This document shows positions 16,297 to 24,551 of a stretch of DNA of 64,000 bases, piece after piece; position 1 is the first letter of the stretch, and the number at the start of each line of letters is the position of its first letter. Both the position numbers and the translations under genes were made by a program. Under the pieces are notes generated by a model. It made no database searches, was not told where the DNA came from, and saw only the letters and a program-made list of their open reading frames with translations. Source of the stretch: a bacterium (GTDB lineage: Bacteria; Sysuimicrobiota; Sysuimicrobiia; Sysuimicrobiales; Segetimicrobiaceae); contig DASSJF010000077.1 in assembly GCA_035691305.1 (NCBI GenBank), positions 1 to 64,000 of the forward strand. Direction: 5' to 3'.

Positions 16297-17403
16297 GTGC
16301 GGCTCCTCGCGCTGATTGAAAAGGAACTGCGGACGTTCTTCCGCGAGCCGGTGCTCGTGTTTGTCGTCGCCTACGCCCTCCTCTGGGCCCCGTACCAGGC
16401 GGCGTCGCAGTTCACGTTCGAGCTCAACCGCTACCCGGTGGCCGTCTACGACCTCGACCGGAGTGCGCAGAGCCGCGCGCTCATCGACCGGCTGCGGCCG
16501 CCGTACCTCAACGTGGGGCGGATCATCACGCGGGAGCGGGAGATCGACACAGTGCTCGAGCGCGACGAGGCGTCGGCGGTGGTCGTGATCCCGGAAGACT
16601 TCAGCCGGCGGCTCGCGGCCGGCGGCCGGGCGTCGGTGCAGATCATCAGCGACGGCACCTATACGCCGACCGCCCAGCTCGCGGGCGCGTACGTAGCCGG
16701 CATCGCGCAGCGGTTCCTGCAGGCACAGCAGCCGACGAGCCCGGCGGGGGCCGGCGCCGGGCTCGTCGACGCGCGCGTTCGGGTCCGCTACAACGAGGCC
16801 CTTATTCCCGAATGGTATCGGGGGCTCGAAGAACTGTTCGGGACGATCATGATCATCGCGATGATGCTCCCCGCCGCGTTCATGGTCCGCGAGAAGGAAC
16901 AGGGCACGGTCGAGCAACTGCTGGTGAGCCCTGTCCGACCGTGGGAGATCATGGCGGCCAAGGTCTTGCCGATGGCCCTCGTGACCGTGCTCGGGACGCT
17001 CGGGAGTCTCGGCGTTCTTTCGCACGCGTTCGACATGCCGATCCGCGGCAGTCTGGCGCTCTTTACCGTCGCGACGACGCTGGTGGTGATCGCGACCGGC
17101 GGCCTCGGGCTTGTCATCGCGACGACCGCCCGGACGATGCCGACCGCGCTCATCATGGCGTTCGTCCTGCATATTCCGATTTCGTTTCTCTCGGGCACGA
17201 TCACGCCGATCGAAGCGATGCCGCCCGCGCAGTACTACCTGACGTTACTGTCGCCGTACCGGTATTACCTGGAAATCGGCTACGGCGTGGTGTTGAAGGG
17301 CGCCCCGCTCTCGGTGCTGTGGCCGGACGTTGCCGGGCTCACCGTCCTCAGCGCCGCGATGTTTGCCGTGGGCGCCCGGCGGTTTCTCCGACAGTTCGAG
17401 TAG
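16297..17403 (+). CDS. ABC-2 type permease (YbhR-like)
   Basis: 368 aa with the same topology as its neighbour: helix 1 at the N-terminus, a long outer domain containing YPVAVYDLDRSAQSRALID, and five C-terminal helices. MVREKEQGTVEQLLVSPVRPWE is the coupling segment. It has a GTG start six bases after the preceding permease. The two permeases are paralogous and presumably form a heterodimer. The last gene of the exporter operon; the convergent ZIP gene follows after 23 bases. Confidence 0.9.
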   Translation: MRLLALIEKELRTFFREPVLVFVVAYALLWAPYQAASQFTFELNRYPVAVYDLDRSAQSRALIDRLRPPYLNVGRIITREREIDTVLERDEASAVVVIPEDFSRRLAAGGRASVQIISDGTYTPTAQLAGAYVAGIAQRFLQAQQPTSPAGAGAGLVDARVRVRYNEALIPEWYRGLEELFGTIMIIAMMLPAAFMVREKEQGTVEQLLVSPVRPWEIMAAKVLPMALVTVLGTLGSLGVLSHAFDMPIRGSLALFTVATTLVVIATGGLGLVIATTARTMPTALIMAFVLHIPISFLSGTITPIEAMPPAQYYLTLLSPYRYYLEIGYGVVLKGAPLSVLWPDVAGLTVLSAAMFAVGARRFLRQFE

Positions 17404-17426
17404 CCGCGGGCGGGCCCGACGCGACG

Positions 17427-18212
17427 CTACGCGCCCCCGATGGTCAAAATCAAGTCCGTCGCGTACGCCGCGAGAAACCCGATGAGGATGCCCCACGCGG
17501 CGGCCGGGGGCTGATGGAAGCGGCGGCCGACGGCGAACATCTCGCCGATCACATAGAACAGCGCACCCGAGGCCAGCGCCAGGAAGAGCACAAACGCCTG
17601 CGGCGAGTTGACGCGGTAGCCGATCACCGTGCCGAGAAACGTCGGACCGCCGCCGATGAGCCCGGCGAGGCCGAGGAACGACCACGAAGGCACCTCGCCC
17701 GCCGCGGCCACGGGCGCGGCGACCGCGAACCCCTCCGTGACGTTGTGCAGCCCGAAGCCGATGATAAGGATGATGGCGAACCCGATCGCGCCGGTCGCGG
17801 CCGCCTGGCCGATCGCGAGGCCCTCCGAAAAATTATGGAGTCCGAGCCCGGCGGCGACCAACAGCGTCAACTGCTGCGCGGCCGGGATTCGAGCCGCCGA
17901 CCGCCGGCGCGCGGTGTCGGCGAACATGACCAATCCGACGAGACCCAGGAGCAGGCCCAGCACCAGCATGATCACGAGAGAGACGAAGACGTTCCAGTGG
18001 CCCGATTTCATGGCGCCCTTGAGGGCTTCGTCGATCGGCTCCTGCGCCTTCGACAAGATGTCCCAGATGAGAAAGAGCAGCACGCCGATCGCGAGCGCGT
18101 TGAGAAAATTCTGAAGGCCTCGCGTCCTTGTCCCGAGCCGCGCGACCGGAAGCCCCAGGTAGATGGTGAACCCGGCCAGCGCTCCGAGCGCGGTCGTCTG
18201 CCAGATTGACAT
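17427..18212 (-). CDS. ZIP-family metal permease (ZupT-like)
   Basis: 261 aa with about eight transmembrane helices. The metal-binding motifs are GLHNFSEGLAIGQAAATG and GLHNVTEGFAVAAP, the paired H-N-x-x-E-G helices 4 and 5 of ZIP importers for Zn2+ and other divalent metals. AGGAGG lies just upstream of the ATG. It is divergent from a Fur-family regulator, which suggests metal-dependent control of import. Confidence 0.9.
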   Translation of the reverse strand: MSIWQTTALGALAGFTIYLGLPVARLGTRTRGLQNFLNALAIGVLLFLIWDILSKAQEPIDEALKGAMKSGHWNVFVSLVIMLVLGLLLGLVGLVMFADTARRRSAARIPAAQQLTLLVAAGLGLHNFSEGLAIGQAAATGAIGFAIILIIGFGLHNVTEGFAVAAPVAAAGEVPSWSFLGLAGLIGGGPTFLGTVIGYRVNSPQAFVLFLALASGALFYVIGEMFAVGRRFHQPPAAAWGILIGFLAAYATDLILTIGGA

Positions 18213-18416
18213 GCCTCCTACCCTCCGACGGAACCCGGATTACGCCGCGTCGACCGTACGCGGCGCGCCGGCCCGCGGCCCGGTGCGTCCACGCGCGGCA
18301 GACGCGAACAGACTTGCGCAGGCGGATTCTAGAGTGCTATGGTCAACAATGGCCGTCAAGGGTCGGATGGGCCGGCTGGCGCCAGCCCTTGCGGTACATG
18401 GTCCCGCGCCGATCGT

Positions 18417-18422
18417 TACAAT
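18417..18422 (+). promoter_or_regulatory. candidate -10 box before the Fur-family gene
   Basis: TACAAT lies 17 bases before the GTG at 18440, so a transcript would start about 10 bases before the codon. No -35 at standard spacing is clear. A second possible promoter upstream is TTGCGC, an 18-base spacer and TATGGT at about 18313-18342. Confidence 0.3.
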
Positions 18423-18439
18423 CTGGCGCCGGTAAAAAG

Positions 18440-18883
18440 GTGGCAATTTCTCCGGTGGGACGGTTTTCCACAACCCAGGCGGTGGCCGCGTTCCGGGCAC
18501 ACGGCCGCAACATCACCGCGCAGCGTATGGCGGTCTTCCGGGCGCTGGAGCGCGCCGACGGTCATCCGACCGCCGAGGGCCTGCACGGACGAATCCGCCG
18601 CGCCGTCCCGAGCATTGCGCTCAAGACGGTGTATGCGATTCTGCACGAACTGGCTCGCCTTCGCTTGGCGGCCCCGCTGCCGCTCCCTGGAGGAGCGGTC
18701 CACTGGGAGCAGAACACCACTCCGCATGGCCACCTCGTGTGCGACACGTGCCGGCGCGTCGTGGATTTGCCGGTGGATCCGACCGTGCTGATGCCGCTGG
18801 TTCGAAACGCCGCCCGCGGCTTCGACGTGCACGGCGCATCCTTGATCGTGCACGGACGCTGCGGCGCCTGCGCAAAAGGATGA
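18440..18883 (+). CDS. Fur-family metal-responsive transcriptional repressor
   Basis: 147 aa. The winged-helix DNA-binding domain includes HGRNITAQRMAVFRALE and ALKTVYAILHELARLRL. Metal/structural residues are HWEQNTTPHGHLVCDTC and the C-terminal CGAC, giving the two CxxC structural Zn pairs. Whether it senses Fe, Zn, Mn or peroxide cannot be told from sequence. The divergent ZIP permease makes Zn or Mn likely. GTG 18440 gives a normal-length protein; the ATG at 18398 would lie upstream of the candidate -10. Confidence 0.85.
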   Translation: MAISPVGRFSTTQAVAAFRAHGRNITAQRMAVFRALERADGHPTAEGLHGRIRRAVPSIALKTVYAILHELARLRLAAPLPLPGGAVHWEQNTTPHGHLVCDTCRRVVDLPVDPTVLMPLVRNAARGFDVHGASLIVHGRCGACAKG

Positions 18884-18896
18884 CCACCGCTCTGCG

Positions 18897-20093
18897 TTGA
18901 CACGGGCTCCCGTAGACCGTCTCATCGCGCTCGCAGCAGCGCTCGCCTGCACGGTAGGACTGGCCGCCGCGCTGGCGCGCGCGCAGAGTCCCGGCGTGAC
19001 CACGGTCCCCGGCATGCCGCCCGTCGTCGATCCGCACAACATCTTCAGCGAGACGGCGAGCGGCAAAATCGCTCCGGCGGTCGCGAAGGACCCGCCGCGC
19101 GTCTACGTGCCCGACCTCCGGTCGGACGATGTGTATGTAATCGATCCGTCCACCCTCACGGTGGTGGACCGGTTCCCGGTCGGCCGCAGCCCCCAGCACG
19201 TCGTGCCCTCGTGGGATCTCCGGACCTTGTGGGTGACCAATAACGCCGAAGGGCGCACCGACGGCAGCCTGACGCCGATCGATCCGCGCACCGGGAAGCC
19301 CGGACGCGCCCTGCGGGTGGACGATCCGTACAATTTGTACTTCACTCCCGACGGCAAGTCCGCGATCGTCGTGGCGGAGGCGCACCGGCGGCTCGACTTC
19401 CGCGACCCACACACGATGGCGCTGCAGGGGTCGCTGAGCGTTCCACAATGCGCCGGCATCAACCACGCCGACTACTCGATCGACGGCCGCTACGCGATCT
19501 TCACCTGCGAGTTCAACGGCCGCATCGCCAAGGTCGACACGATGCACCGCCGGGTCCTCGGTTATCTGGCGCTGCCGCTCGAACGGCCGGCCAACGGCAT
19601 TCCCGGAATGCCGCAGGACGTGCGCGCGGGGCCCGACGGACGCACTTTCTACGTCGCCGATATGCGCGCGGACGGCGTCTTTGTGATCAACGGCGACGCC
19701 TTCAAGCAGATCGGCTTCATCCACACCGGCGTCGGCACCCACGGCCTCTATCCCAGCCGGGACGGCACGAAGCTCTATGTCGCGAACCGGGGTTCGAATC
19801 AGATCCACGGGCCGCGCAACAGCAAGGACGGGAGCGTGTCGGTGATCGATTTCGCAACCCGGAAGGTCGTCGCGCGGTGGCCGATCCCCGGCGGGGGCAG
19901 CCCGGACATGGGCAACGTCAGCGCGGACGGACGGTATCTCTGGCTGTCCGGCCGCTTCGACGACGTGGTCTACGCGATCAACACGGCGAACGGTGACGTG
20001 CGCAAGATCGCCGTCGGAGCCGAACCGCATGGCCTGGCGGTCTGGCCGCAGCCCGGCCGGTTCTGTCTCGGCCACACCGGCATTCTCCGTTGA
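18897..20093 (+). CDS. secreted YVTN-type beta-propeller protein
   Basis: 398 aa. The TTG start gives a signal peptide (LIALAAALACTVGLAAALARAQS). The rest is a series of propeller blades with the motif VYVPDLRSDDVYVID, LWVTNNAEGRTDGSLTPID, FYVADMRADGVFVIN, LYVANRGSNQIHG and LWLSGRFDDVVYAIN. The function is unknown; such proteins are often surface-exposed, or associated with c-type cytochromes or copper enzymes, and no such gene is adjacent. It begins 13 bases after the Fur stop and may be co-transcribed. Confidence 0.8.
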   Translation: MTRAPVDRLIALAAALACTVGLAAALARAQSPGVTTVPGMPPVVDPHNIFSETASGKIAPAVAKDPPRVYVPDLRSDDVYVIDPSTLTVVDRFPVGRSPQHVVPSWDLRTLWVTNNAEGRTDGSLTPIDPRTGKPGRALRVDDPYNLYFTPDGKSAIVVAEAHRRLDFRDPHTMALQGSLSVPQCAGINHADYSIDGRYAIFTCEFNGRIAKVDTMHRRVLGYLALPLERPANGIPGMPQDVRAGPDGRTFYVADMRADGVFVINGDAFKQIGFIHTGVGTHGLYPSRDGTKLYVANRGSNQIHGPRNSKDGSVSVIDFATRKVVARWPIPGGGSPDMGNVSADGRYLWLSGRFDDVVYAINTANGDVRKIAVGAEPHGLAVWPQPGRFCLGHTGILR

Positions 20094-20131
20094 TTTCCCG
20101 GATCTGACCCCCCGCGGCGGCGGCCCGGGCG

Positions 20132-20875
20132 CTACGGGGCGATGATAAACTGCGTGACCGGAACGATCTCGACCCCGGCCTGATCGAACTCCGGCAGGAG
20201 ACGCCGGACGACCTGCGGCGTTCCGGTGACGATGTGCCCCACCCCCACCGCCCATCCCCGCCGCTTGGCCGTGGCGATCAACACCCTGAGCTTACCGGCG
20301 ATGCCGGCCGGCGGGTCGTCGAGGGGCGTGGTCTCCGGGATCGTCCGGAGGCCCATCTGGCGCGCGACGATCGTCGCGATAGAGCGCGGGGTCTCCCGGT
20401 TCTCCTCGAACCAGAGGCCGCGAGCCTTGATGACCGCGAGCGTTGCGTGCATCACGCGCGGATCCGTGGTGGCCCGCGAACCGCCGTGGTTGTCGACGCC
20501 CACGACGCCGCGGACGCCGGCCAGGTCGCCTTCGACGACCCGGGTAATCTCCGCGTCGCTCATGCGTACCCAGACGATGCCGGTCACCGGGCCAAGATCC
20601 GCCGGATTGTTCGACTCCAGAGGCAGATGGAGCATCGGCACGAGGCCGTGCAACGCCGCTTCGCGCGCGATCTGTGCGGAGTACCGCATGTGCGGGTAGA
20701 TGCCGAGCGAGAACGGCCGGTGCATCGCGTAGATCGGCTGCAGGTCCGCCAGGCTGGCGCCCGCGTGCTCGAAGACGATCGCGACCCGGGGATGAGGGGG
20801 CGCGGCGGCGGCGCCCCCGAGCGCCGTCCACACCGACAAAAGCAACACGACCGCGCAGAGCCGACGCCTTCTCAC
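20132..20875 (-). CDS. divergent polysaccharide deacetylase (YibQ/DUF610 family)
   Basis: 247 aa with a signal peptide (LCAVVLLLSVWTALGGAAAA). The NodB-like fold is recognised from VAIVFEHAGASLADLQPIYAMHRPFSLGIYP, HLPLESNNPADLGP and GVVGVDNHGGSRATTDP. YibQ-family proteins are extracytoplasmic and often linked with cell division or envelope peptidases. Here it stands alone, convergent with the propeller gene. Confidence 0.82.
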   Translation of the reverse strand: MRRRRLCAVVLLLSVWTALGGAAAAPPHPRVAIVFEHAGASLADLQPIYAMHRPFSLGIYPHMRYSAQIAREAALHGLVPMLHLPLESNNPADLGPVTGIVWVRMSDAEITRVVEGDLAGVRGVVGVDNHGGSRATTDPRVMHATLAVIKARGLWFEENRETPRSIATIVARQMGLRTIPETTPLDDPPAGIAGKLRVLIATAKRRGWAVGVGHIVTGTPQVVRRLLPEFDQAGVEIVPVTQFIIAP

Positions 20876-21152
20876 GTGCGTATTATGCCATACTCCGCCC
20901 GCCGCTCAAACCGCGCGACACGCTCCCGCCCGGGCGATCGGTCGGCCGCCCGATCTTCAATCGGCCCGCGGCCCGATAACCCGCTTCCCTCGAGCCGCCT
21001 AGAGTCATACCCAAGGGAGTAGCGCCGAAGGTCGTCAGCGACGAGACCCGGGATTCGAGGGTGTCCTCCCGGAGGCCGCCTTCCTGCAACACGTGCCGTC
21101 CGCCGCGGCGGACGCCTCCGGCCGGCCGTATCCGCAGAGACGAGGTGAGATC

Positions 21153-21590
21153 ATGCGAATCGAAGCACGGTGGGCGTCCGGCATGCGGTTCGAAGCCGTC
21201 ACTCCGGACGCCCTCGGAATCGTCATGGACGCGCCGCACGGTGGGACGGCGGGCGGCCCTACGCCGATGGAGGCGCTGCTGATGGCGCTCGCCGGCTGCA
21301 CCGGGATGGACGTCATCCCGATCCTCCAAAAGATGCGCGCGCCCGTGGACCGGTTCACGATCGACGTCACGGCGGAGCGGGCCGATACACATCCCAAGGT
21401 GTTGACGGCGATCCACCTGCGCTATGCCGCCGCGGGGCCCGGTCTCCGCCGCGAGCAGGTCGAGAAAGCGGTCGCGCTCTCGCAGGAAAAATATTGTTCC
21501 GTTTCGGCGATGCTGCGCAAGGCGGTGCCCATCACGTATCAGACGGACGTCATCGACACCGGCGTCGCGCCGCTACCCGCGGTCAGTTGA
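21153..21590 (+). CDS. OsmC-family peroxiredoxin-like protein (Cys form)
   Basis: 145 aa. The first catalytic Cys is in MALAGCTGMDVIPILQKM (about residue 50) and the second in QEKYCSVSAMLRKAVPI (about 115). These give the OsmC/Ohr dithiol used to reduce organic hydroperoxides or persulfides. GAGGTGA precedes the ATG. It is a useful Cys-containing comparison for the second OsmC homologue at about 40.5 kb, which has TGA at the first Cys position. The 275-base stretch upstream (20876-21152) has no gene and contains a GC palindrome at about 21107. Confidence 0.9.
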   Translation: MRIEARWASGMRFEAVTPDALGIVMDAPHGGTAGGPTPMEALLMALAGCTGMDVIPILQKMRAPVDRFTIDVTAERADTHPKVLTAIHLRYAAAGPGLRREQVEKAVALSQEKYCSVSAMLRKAVPITYQTDVIDTGVAPLPAVS

Positions 21591-21711
21591 TGAGAACACT
21601 CATGATGCCATGGCAAAGTCCGATACGGAGCCTATGCCGAATCGAGCGTAGGGCGGATAGGCCCCGCCCCCTTCCCCCGGTACGCTGGTCTGGGATTGTT
21701 GGGAGGGATGC

Positions 21712-22230
21712 ATGATGACGACGCCGCTGACCGGACCCGTAGTGCTCGTACCGACCGACTTCTCGCAGGCCTCCGTCGGGGCCGCGCGGTTCGCCGCGGA
21801 CCTCGCGCGCCGGCTGGATGCCACCCTCGTCCTGCTCCGGGTGATCCTGCCGCGGGAAGTCGAGGAGGGCCTGGACCAGGGTAAGTTTGTGGACCAGCAG
21901 ATGGACGAAGGGCGCGTGTACCTGCGCTGGTGGTTTACGACGTTCGTACCGGCGGAGGCGCGCCGGACCGTACGGCTGCACGAGTTCGTCGCCGTCGGGC
22001 ACCCCGAGGAGGAGATCGCCGCCGTGGCCGAGTCGCTGCAGGCGACGATGATCGTCATGGCCACGCACGCCCGGACCGGCGTCAGGCGGGCCGTTCTCGG
22101 CAGCGTTGCCGAGGCGGTCGTGCGGCACGCGTCGTGCCCCGTGATGATGGTGCGCGGCCCGGCGAAGATGTGGACCGCCGCGACGCCGGAGACGGCCCGC
22201 GAGCTCACCGCCGCCGCCAAGGCATCGTAG
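21712..22230 (+). CDS. universal stress protein (UspA family)
   Basis: 172 aa. The core VVLVPTDFSQASVGAARFAADLARRLDA and the ATP motif ATHARTGVRRAVLGSVAEAVVRHASCPVMMV (G-2x-R-9x-GS type) mark a Usp domain. Residues 55-90 contain an insertion (KFVDQQMDEGRVYLRWWFTTF) longer than in the minus-strand UspA of this window. GGAGGG lies four bases before the first ATG; a second ATG follows at 21715. It is probably in an operon with the CBS-BON gene 19 bases downstream. Confidence 0.87.
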   Translation: MMTTPLTGPVVLVPTDFSQASVGAARFAADLARRLDATLVLLRVILPREVEEGLDQGKFVDQQMDEGRVYLRWWFTTFVPAEARRTVRLHEFVAVGHPEEEIAAVAESLQATMIVMATHARTGVRRAVLGSVAEAVVRHASCPVMMVRGPAKMWTAATPETARELTAAAKAS

Positions 22231-22249
22231 ATCGAGAGGAGGCCGTCCC

Positions 22250-22939
22250 ATGCGCGCGCGCGAGCTGATGAGTACCCCGGTCGTCACCATCCACCCCGAA
22301 GCGCCGCTCAAGGACTTGGCGGAACTTATGGTCGCGCACCGCGTCAGCGGGGTGCCGGTCGTGGACCGCGGCGGCATGCTGATAGGCGTGGTGTCGGAAT
22401 CCGACGTGATGGAAAAGATCGACGGCGCCGCCGGCGCGGACGCGGAGGGCGGGCTGCCCCGGCTGCTGACCGCGCTGTCAAAGGCGCTGGACGGGTCGTC
22501 CAAGCCGACGGCGCGTGCGGTGGCCGATCTCATGACCACCCGCGTCGTGACCGCGGGCCCGGACGCGACCGTGCAGGAGCTCGTGCACCTCATGATCGCC
22601 TACGACATCAACCGCGTCCCGGTCGTCGAGACCGGGCGGCTGGTCGGCATCGTGACCCGCGCGGACATTCTCCGCACCGTGGTCCGGCCGGACGCGGCGA
22701 TTGAGACGGATCTGCGCTGGCGGATCGCGCACGAGCTGTGGATCGATCCGGAGGCGCTGCAAATCTCGTGCCGGAACGGCATCGTGACCCTCGCCGGCAC
22801 GGTGGACACCCACGCCGACGCCGAGCTCGTGCGGCGGTGGGCCGCGAAGACCGAAGGCGTTGTCGACGTCGAAGACCGGGGTCTCCGGTACTCGATCGAT
22901 GAGCGCCGCATTCCGGTGAGGACCGAGAGCCTGCGCTAG
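22250..22939 (+). CDS. CBS-pair plus BON domain protein, copy 1
   Basis: 229 aa. CBS1 is about residues 3-60 (ARELMSTPVVTIHPEAPLK), CBS2 about 85-145 (VADLMTTRVVTAGPDATV) and the C-terminal BON about 152-220 (DLRWRIAHELWIDPEALQIS ... VTLAGTVDTHADAELV). CBS domains sense adenylates; BON domains are thought to bind phospholipid surfaces. It is a clear paralogue of the gene at 23861, which shares the layout. It is followed by a strong hairpin. Confidence 0.88.
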   Translation: MRARELMSTPVVTIHPEAPLKDLAELMVAHRVSGVPVVDRGGMLIGVVSESDVMEKIDGAAGADAEGGLPRLLTALSKALDGSSKPTARAVADLMTTRVVTAGPDATVQELVHLMIAYDINRVPVVETGRLVGIVTRADILRTVVRPDAAIETDLRWRIAHELWIDPEALQISCRNGIVTLAGTVDTHADAELVRRWAAKTEGVVDVEDRGLRYSIDERRIPVRTESLR

Positions 22940-22960
22940 ACCGGGTCGAGAATCGAGGCC

Positions 22961-22995
22961 CAATCAGGCGTTCGCCCGATGCGAACGCCTGATTG
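22961..22995 (+). terminator. perfect 15-bp hairpin after CBS-BON copy 1
   Basis: CAATCAGGCGTTCGC, a five-base loop CCGAT, then the exact complement. It lies 22 bases past the CBS-BON stop and 48 bases before the -10 of the response regulator. It is followed by CGTTGG with no U-tract. Probably a terminator or transcript 3'-end structure separating the two units. Confidence 0.6.
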
Positions 22996-23042
22996 CGTTG
23001 GTAGCCTGGGCCAAATACGCTGGAGGGATCGCGCGGGCATGA

Positions 23043-23048
23043 TACAAT
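23043..23048 (+). promoter_or_regulatory. candidate -10 box of the response-regulator gene
   Basis: TACAAT within GATACAATCGG, 36 bases before the chosen GTG start. A transcript beginning near 23055 would include the GGAGGAGG ribosome-binding site at about 23070-23078. The -35 region has no clear match. Confidence 0.4.
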
Positions 23049-23083
23049 CGGACAGACACGCGAACGATGGGGAGGAGGCTCCG

Positions 23084-23752
23084 GTGCCGGCACCGGCCCG
23101 TGCGAAAATTCGGGTGCTCCTGGCCGACGATCATGCGATCGTCCGCCAGGGCGTCAAGATGATCCTCACCAACGAGCCCGACATCGAGGTCGTCGGCGAG
23201 GCCGAGGACGGCCTGCAGGCGGTCGAGATGGCCAAGAAGCTCAAGCCCGACGTCGCGGTGCTCGACATCAGCATGCCGGGCATCAACGGCATCGAGGCGA
23301 CGCGCCAGATCAAGGCGGCCCTGCCGAACGTGCACACGCTCGCGCTCACGATGCACGCCGACGATACCTACGTCTTTCAGTTGCTGAAGGCCGGGGGTTC
23401 CGGGTACGTCCTTAAGCGCGCCGCGGCCACCGATCTCGTGCAGGCCATTCACGCCGCACGGCGCGGGGAGGCGTTCCTCTACCCGTCCATCGCGAAGGCG
23501 GTGGTGGCGGACTATCTGAAGCGCCTGGAGACCGGCGAAGGCCGCGAGAGTTACGACGGCCTCACCGAGCGAGAACGCGAAATCCTCACGCTGGTGGCGG
23601 AGGGCGCGACCAACCAGGAGATCTCCCAGAAGCTGTACATCAGCGTCAAGACCGTCCAGACGCACCGCACCCACATCATGGAGAAGCTCAACCTGCACGA
23701 CCGCACGATGCTCGTCCGGTACGCGATCCGCAAGGGCCTCATCGAGCCCTAA
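23084..23752 (+). CDS. NarL/FixJ-family response regulator
   Basis: 222 aa. Receiver domain at about residues 8-125 with acidic pocket LLADDHAIVRQG, phospho-acceptor Asp in VAVLDISMPGINGIEA and Lys in GYVLKRAAATDL. The C-terminal LuxR-type HTH is LTEREREILTLVAEGATNQEISQKLYISVKT. I chose the GTG at 23084 because GGAGGAGG lies about six bases upstream. An ATG at 23039 would precede the candidate -10 box. No histidine kinase is adjacent, so it is an orphan here. The flanking CBS-BON genes may be targets. Confidence 0.9.
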   Translation: MPAPARAKIRVLLADDHAIVRQGVKMILTNEPDIEVVGEAEDGLQAVEMAKKLKPDVAVLDISMPGINGIEATRQIKAALPNVHTLALTMHADDTYVFQLLKAGGSGYVLKRAAATDLVQAIHAARRGEAFLYPSIAKAVVADYLKRLETGEGRESYDGLTEREREILTLVAEGATNQEISQKLYISVKTVQTHRTHIMEKLNLHDRTMLVRYAIRKGLIEP

Positions 23753-23860
23753 CCTCCTCCGTTCACGGCCCGACCGCGCTTTCATGCCCCGGCCCGATGG
23801 GCCGGACGCCCGGCGCATGCGATACTCCGTTCAGAAGGCCGGTTCCGAGGAGGGCTCGCT

Positions 23861-24550
23861 ATGCGGCACGTGACGGCTCGTGAGATCATGTCGAGTCCCG
23901 TCGTTACGGTGGGCGCGGATACTCCCGTGCGCCGGATTGTGGAGACGATGCTGCGGTCCCGGATCAGCGGCCTGCCGGTCGTGGACGAGGACGAACGCGT
24001 CCTCGGCGTCGTGACCGAAGCCGACCTCCTCGAAAAGGAGGATCGCCCAATTCCGGAACCGCCGATCCTCACCTGGCACGGCCGGTCGCTCCGGCTCGAG
24101 CGCATGCTCGGGCGGTACCGCAAGGCGACCGGCACTGTCGCGCGCGACGTCATGACGGAGAACATCATCACGGCCGCCGAGGACACCAACGTCCAGGAGC
24201 TCGCGCACCTGATGCTCCGGCACGACATCAACCGCATCTTGATCCTGCGCGAGGGCCGCCTCGCCGGCATCGTGACGCGCGCGGACGTCTTGAAGGTCTT
24301 TCTGCGCAGCGACGAGAGCATTCTGCAGACGGTCCGGGAGACGCTCGCGCGGGAGCTCTACATCGATCCCGCGGCCCTCACGCTCTCGTGCGCGAACGGC
24401 GTCGTCACCGCGACCGGCACGGTGGACCGGCACAGCGATTGGGCGCTGCTCGTGAAGTGGATCCGCTCGGTCGACGGCGTGGTGGCCGTACACGCCGACC
24501 ACCTCGCCTACCGCCGCGACGACCTCGCCCTCGGCCGGGTCGCGTTCTAA
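23861..24550 (+). CDS. CBS-pair plus BON domain protein, copy 2
   Basis: 229 aa, the same length and layout as the gene at 22250: CBS1 (AREIMSSPVVTVGADTPVRR), CBS2 (ARDVMTENIITAAEDTNVQE) and BON (RETLARELYIDPAALTLS ... VTATGTVDRHSDWALLV). The linker between CBS domains (PEPPILTWHGRSLRLERMLGRY) differs from copy 1. It ends one base before the ATG of the GNAT/acyl-CoA synthetase gene, which points to co-expression with acyl-CoA/acetylation metabolism. Confidence 0.88.
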   Translation: MRHVTAREIMSSPVVTVGADTPVRRIVETMLRSRISGLPVVDEDERVLGVVTEADLLEKEDRPIPEPPILTWHGRSLRLERMLGRYRKATGTVARDVMTENIITAAEDTNVQELAHLMLRHDINRILILREGRLAGIVTRADVLKVFLRSDESILQTVRETLARELYIDPAALTLSCANGVVTATGTVDRHSDWALLVKWIRSVDGVVAVHADHLAYRRDDLALGRVAF

Positions 24551-24551
24551 G

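Noticed and set aside
19780-19810. tRNA T-arm-like GGTTCGAATC
   Set aside because: It lies inside the beta-propeller coding sequence (ANRGSNQIHG) and no cloverleaf or acceptor stem surrounds it. No tRNA gene was found in the window.
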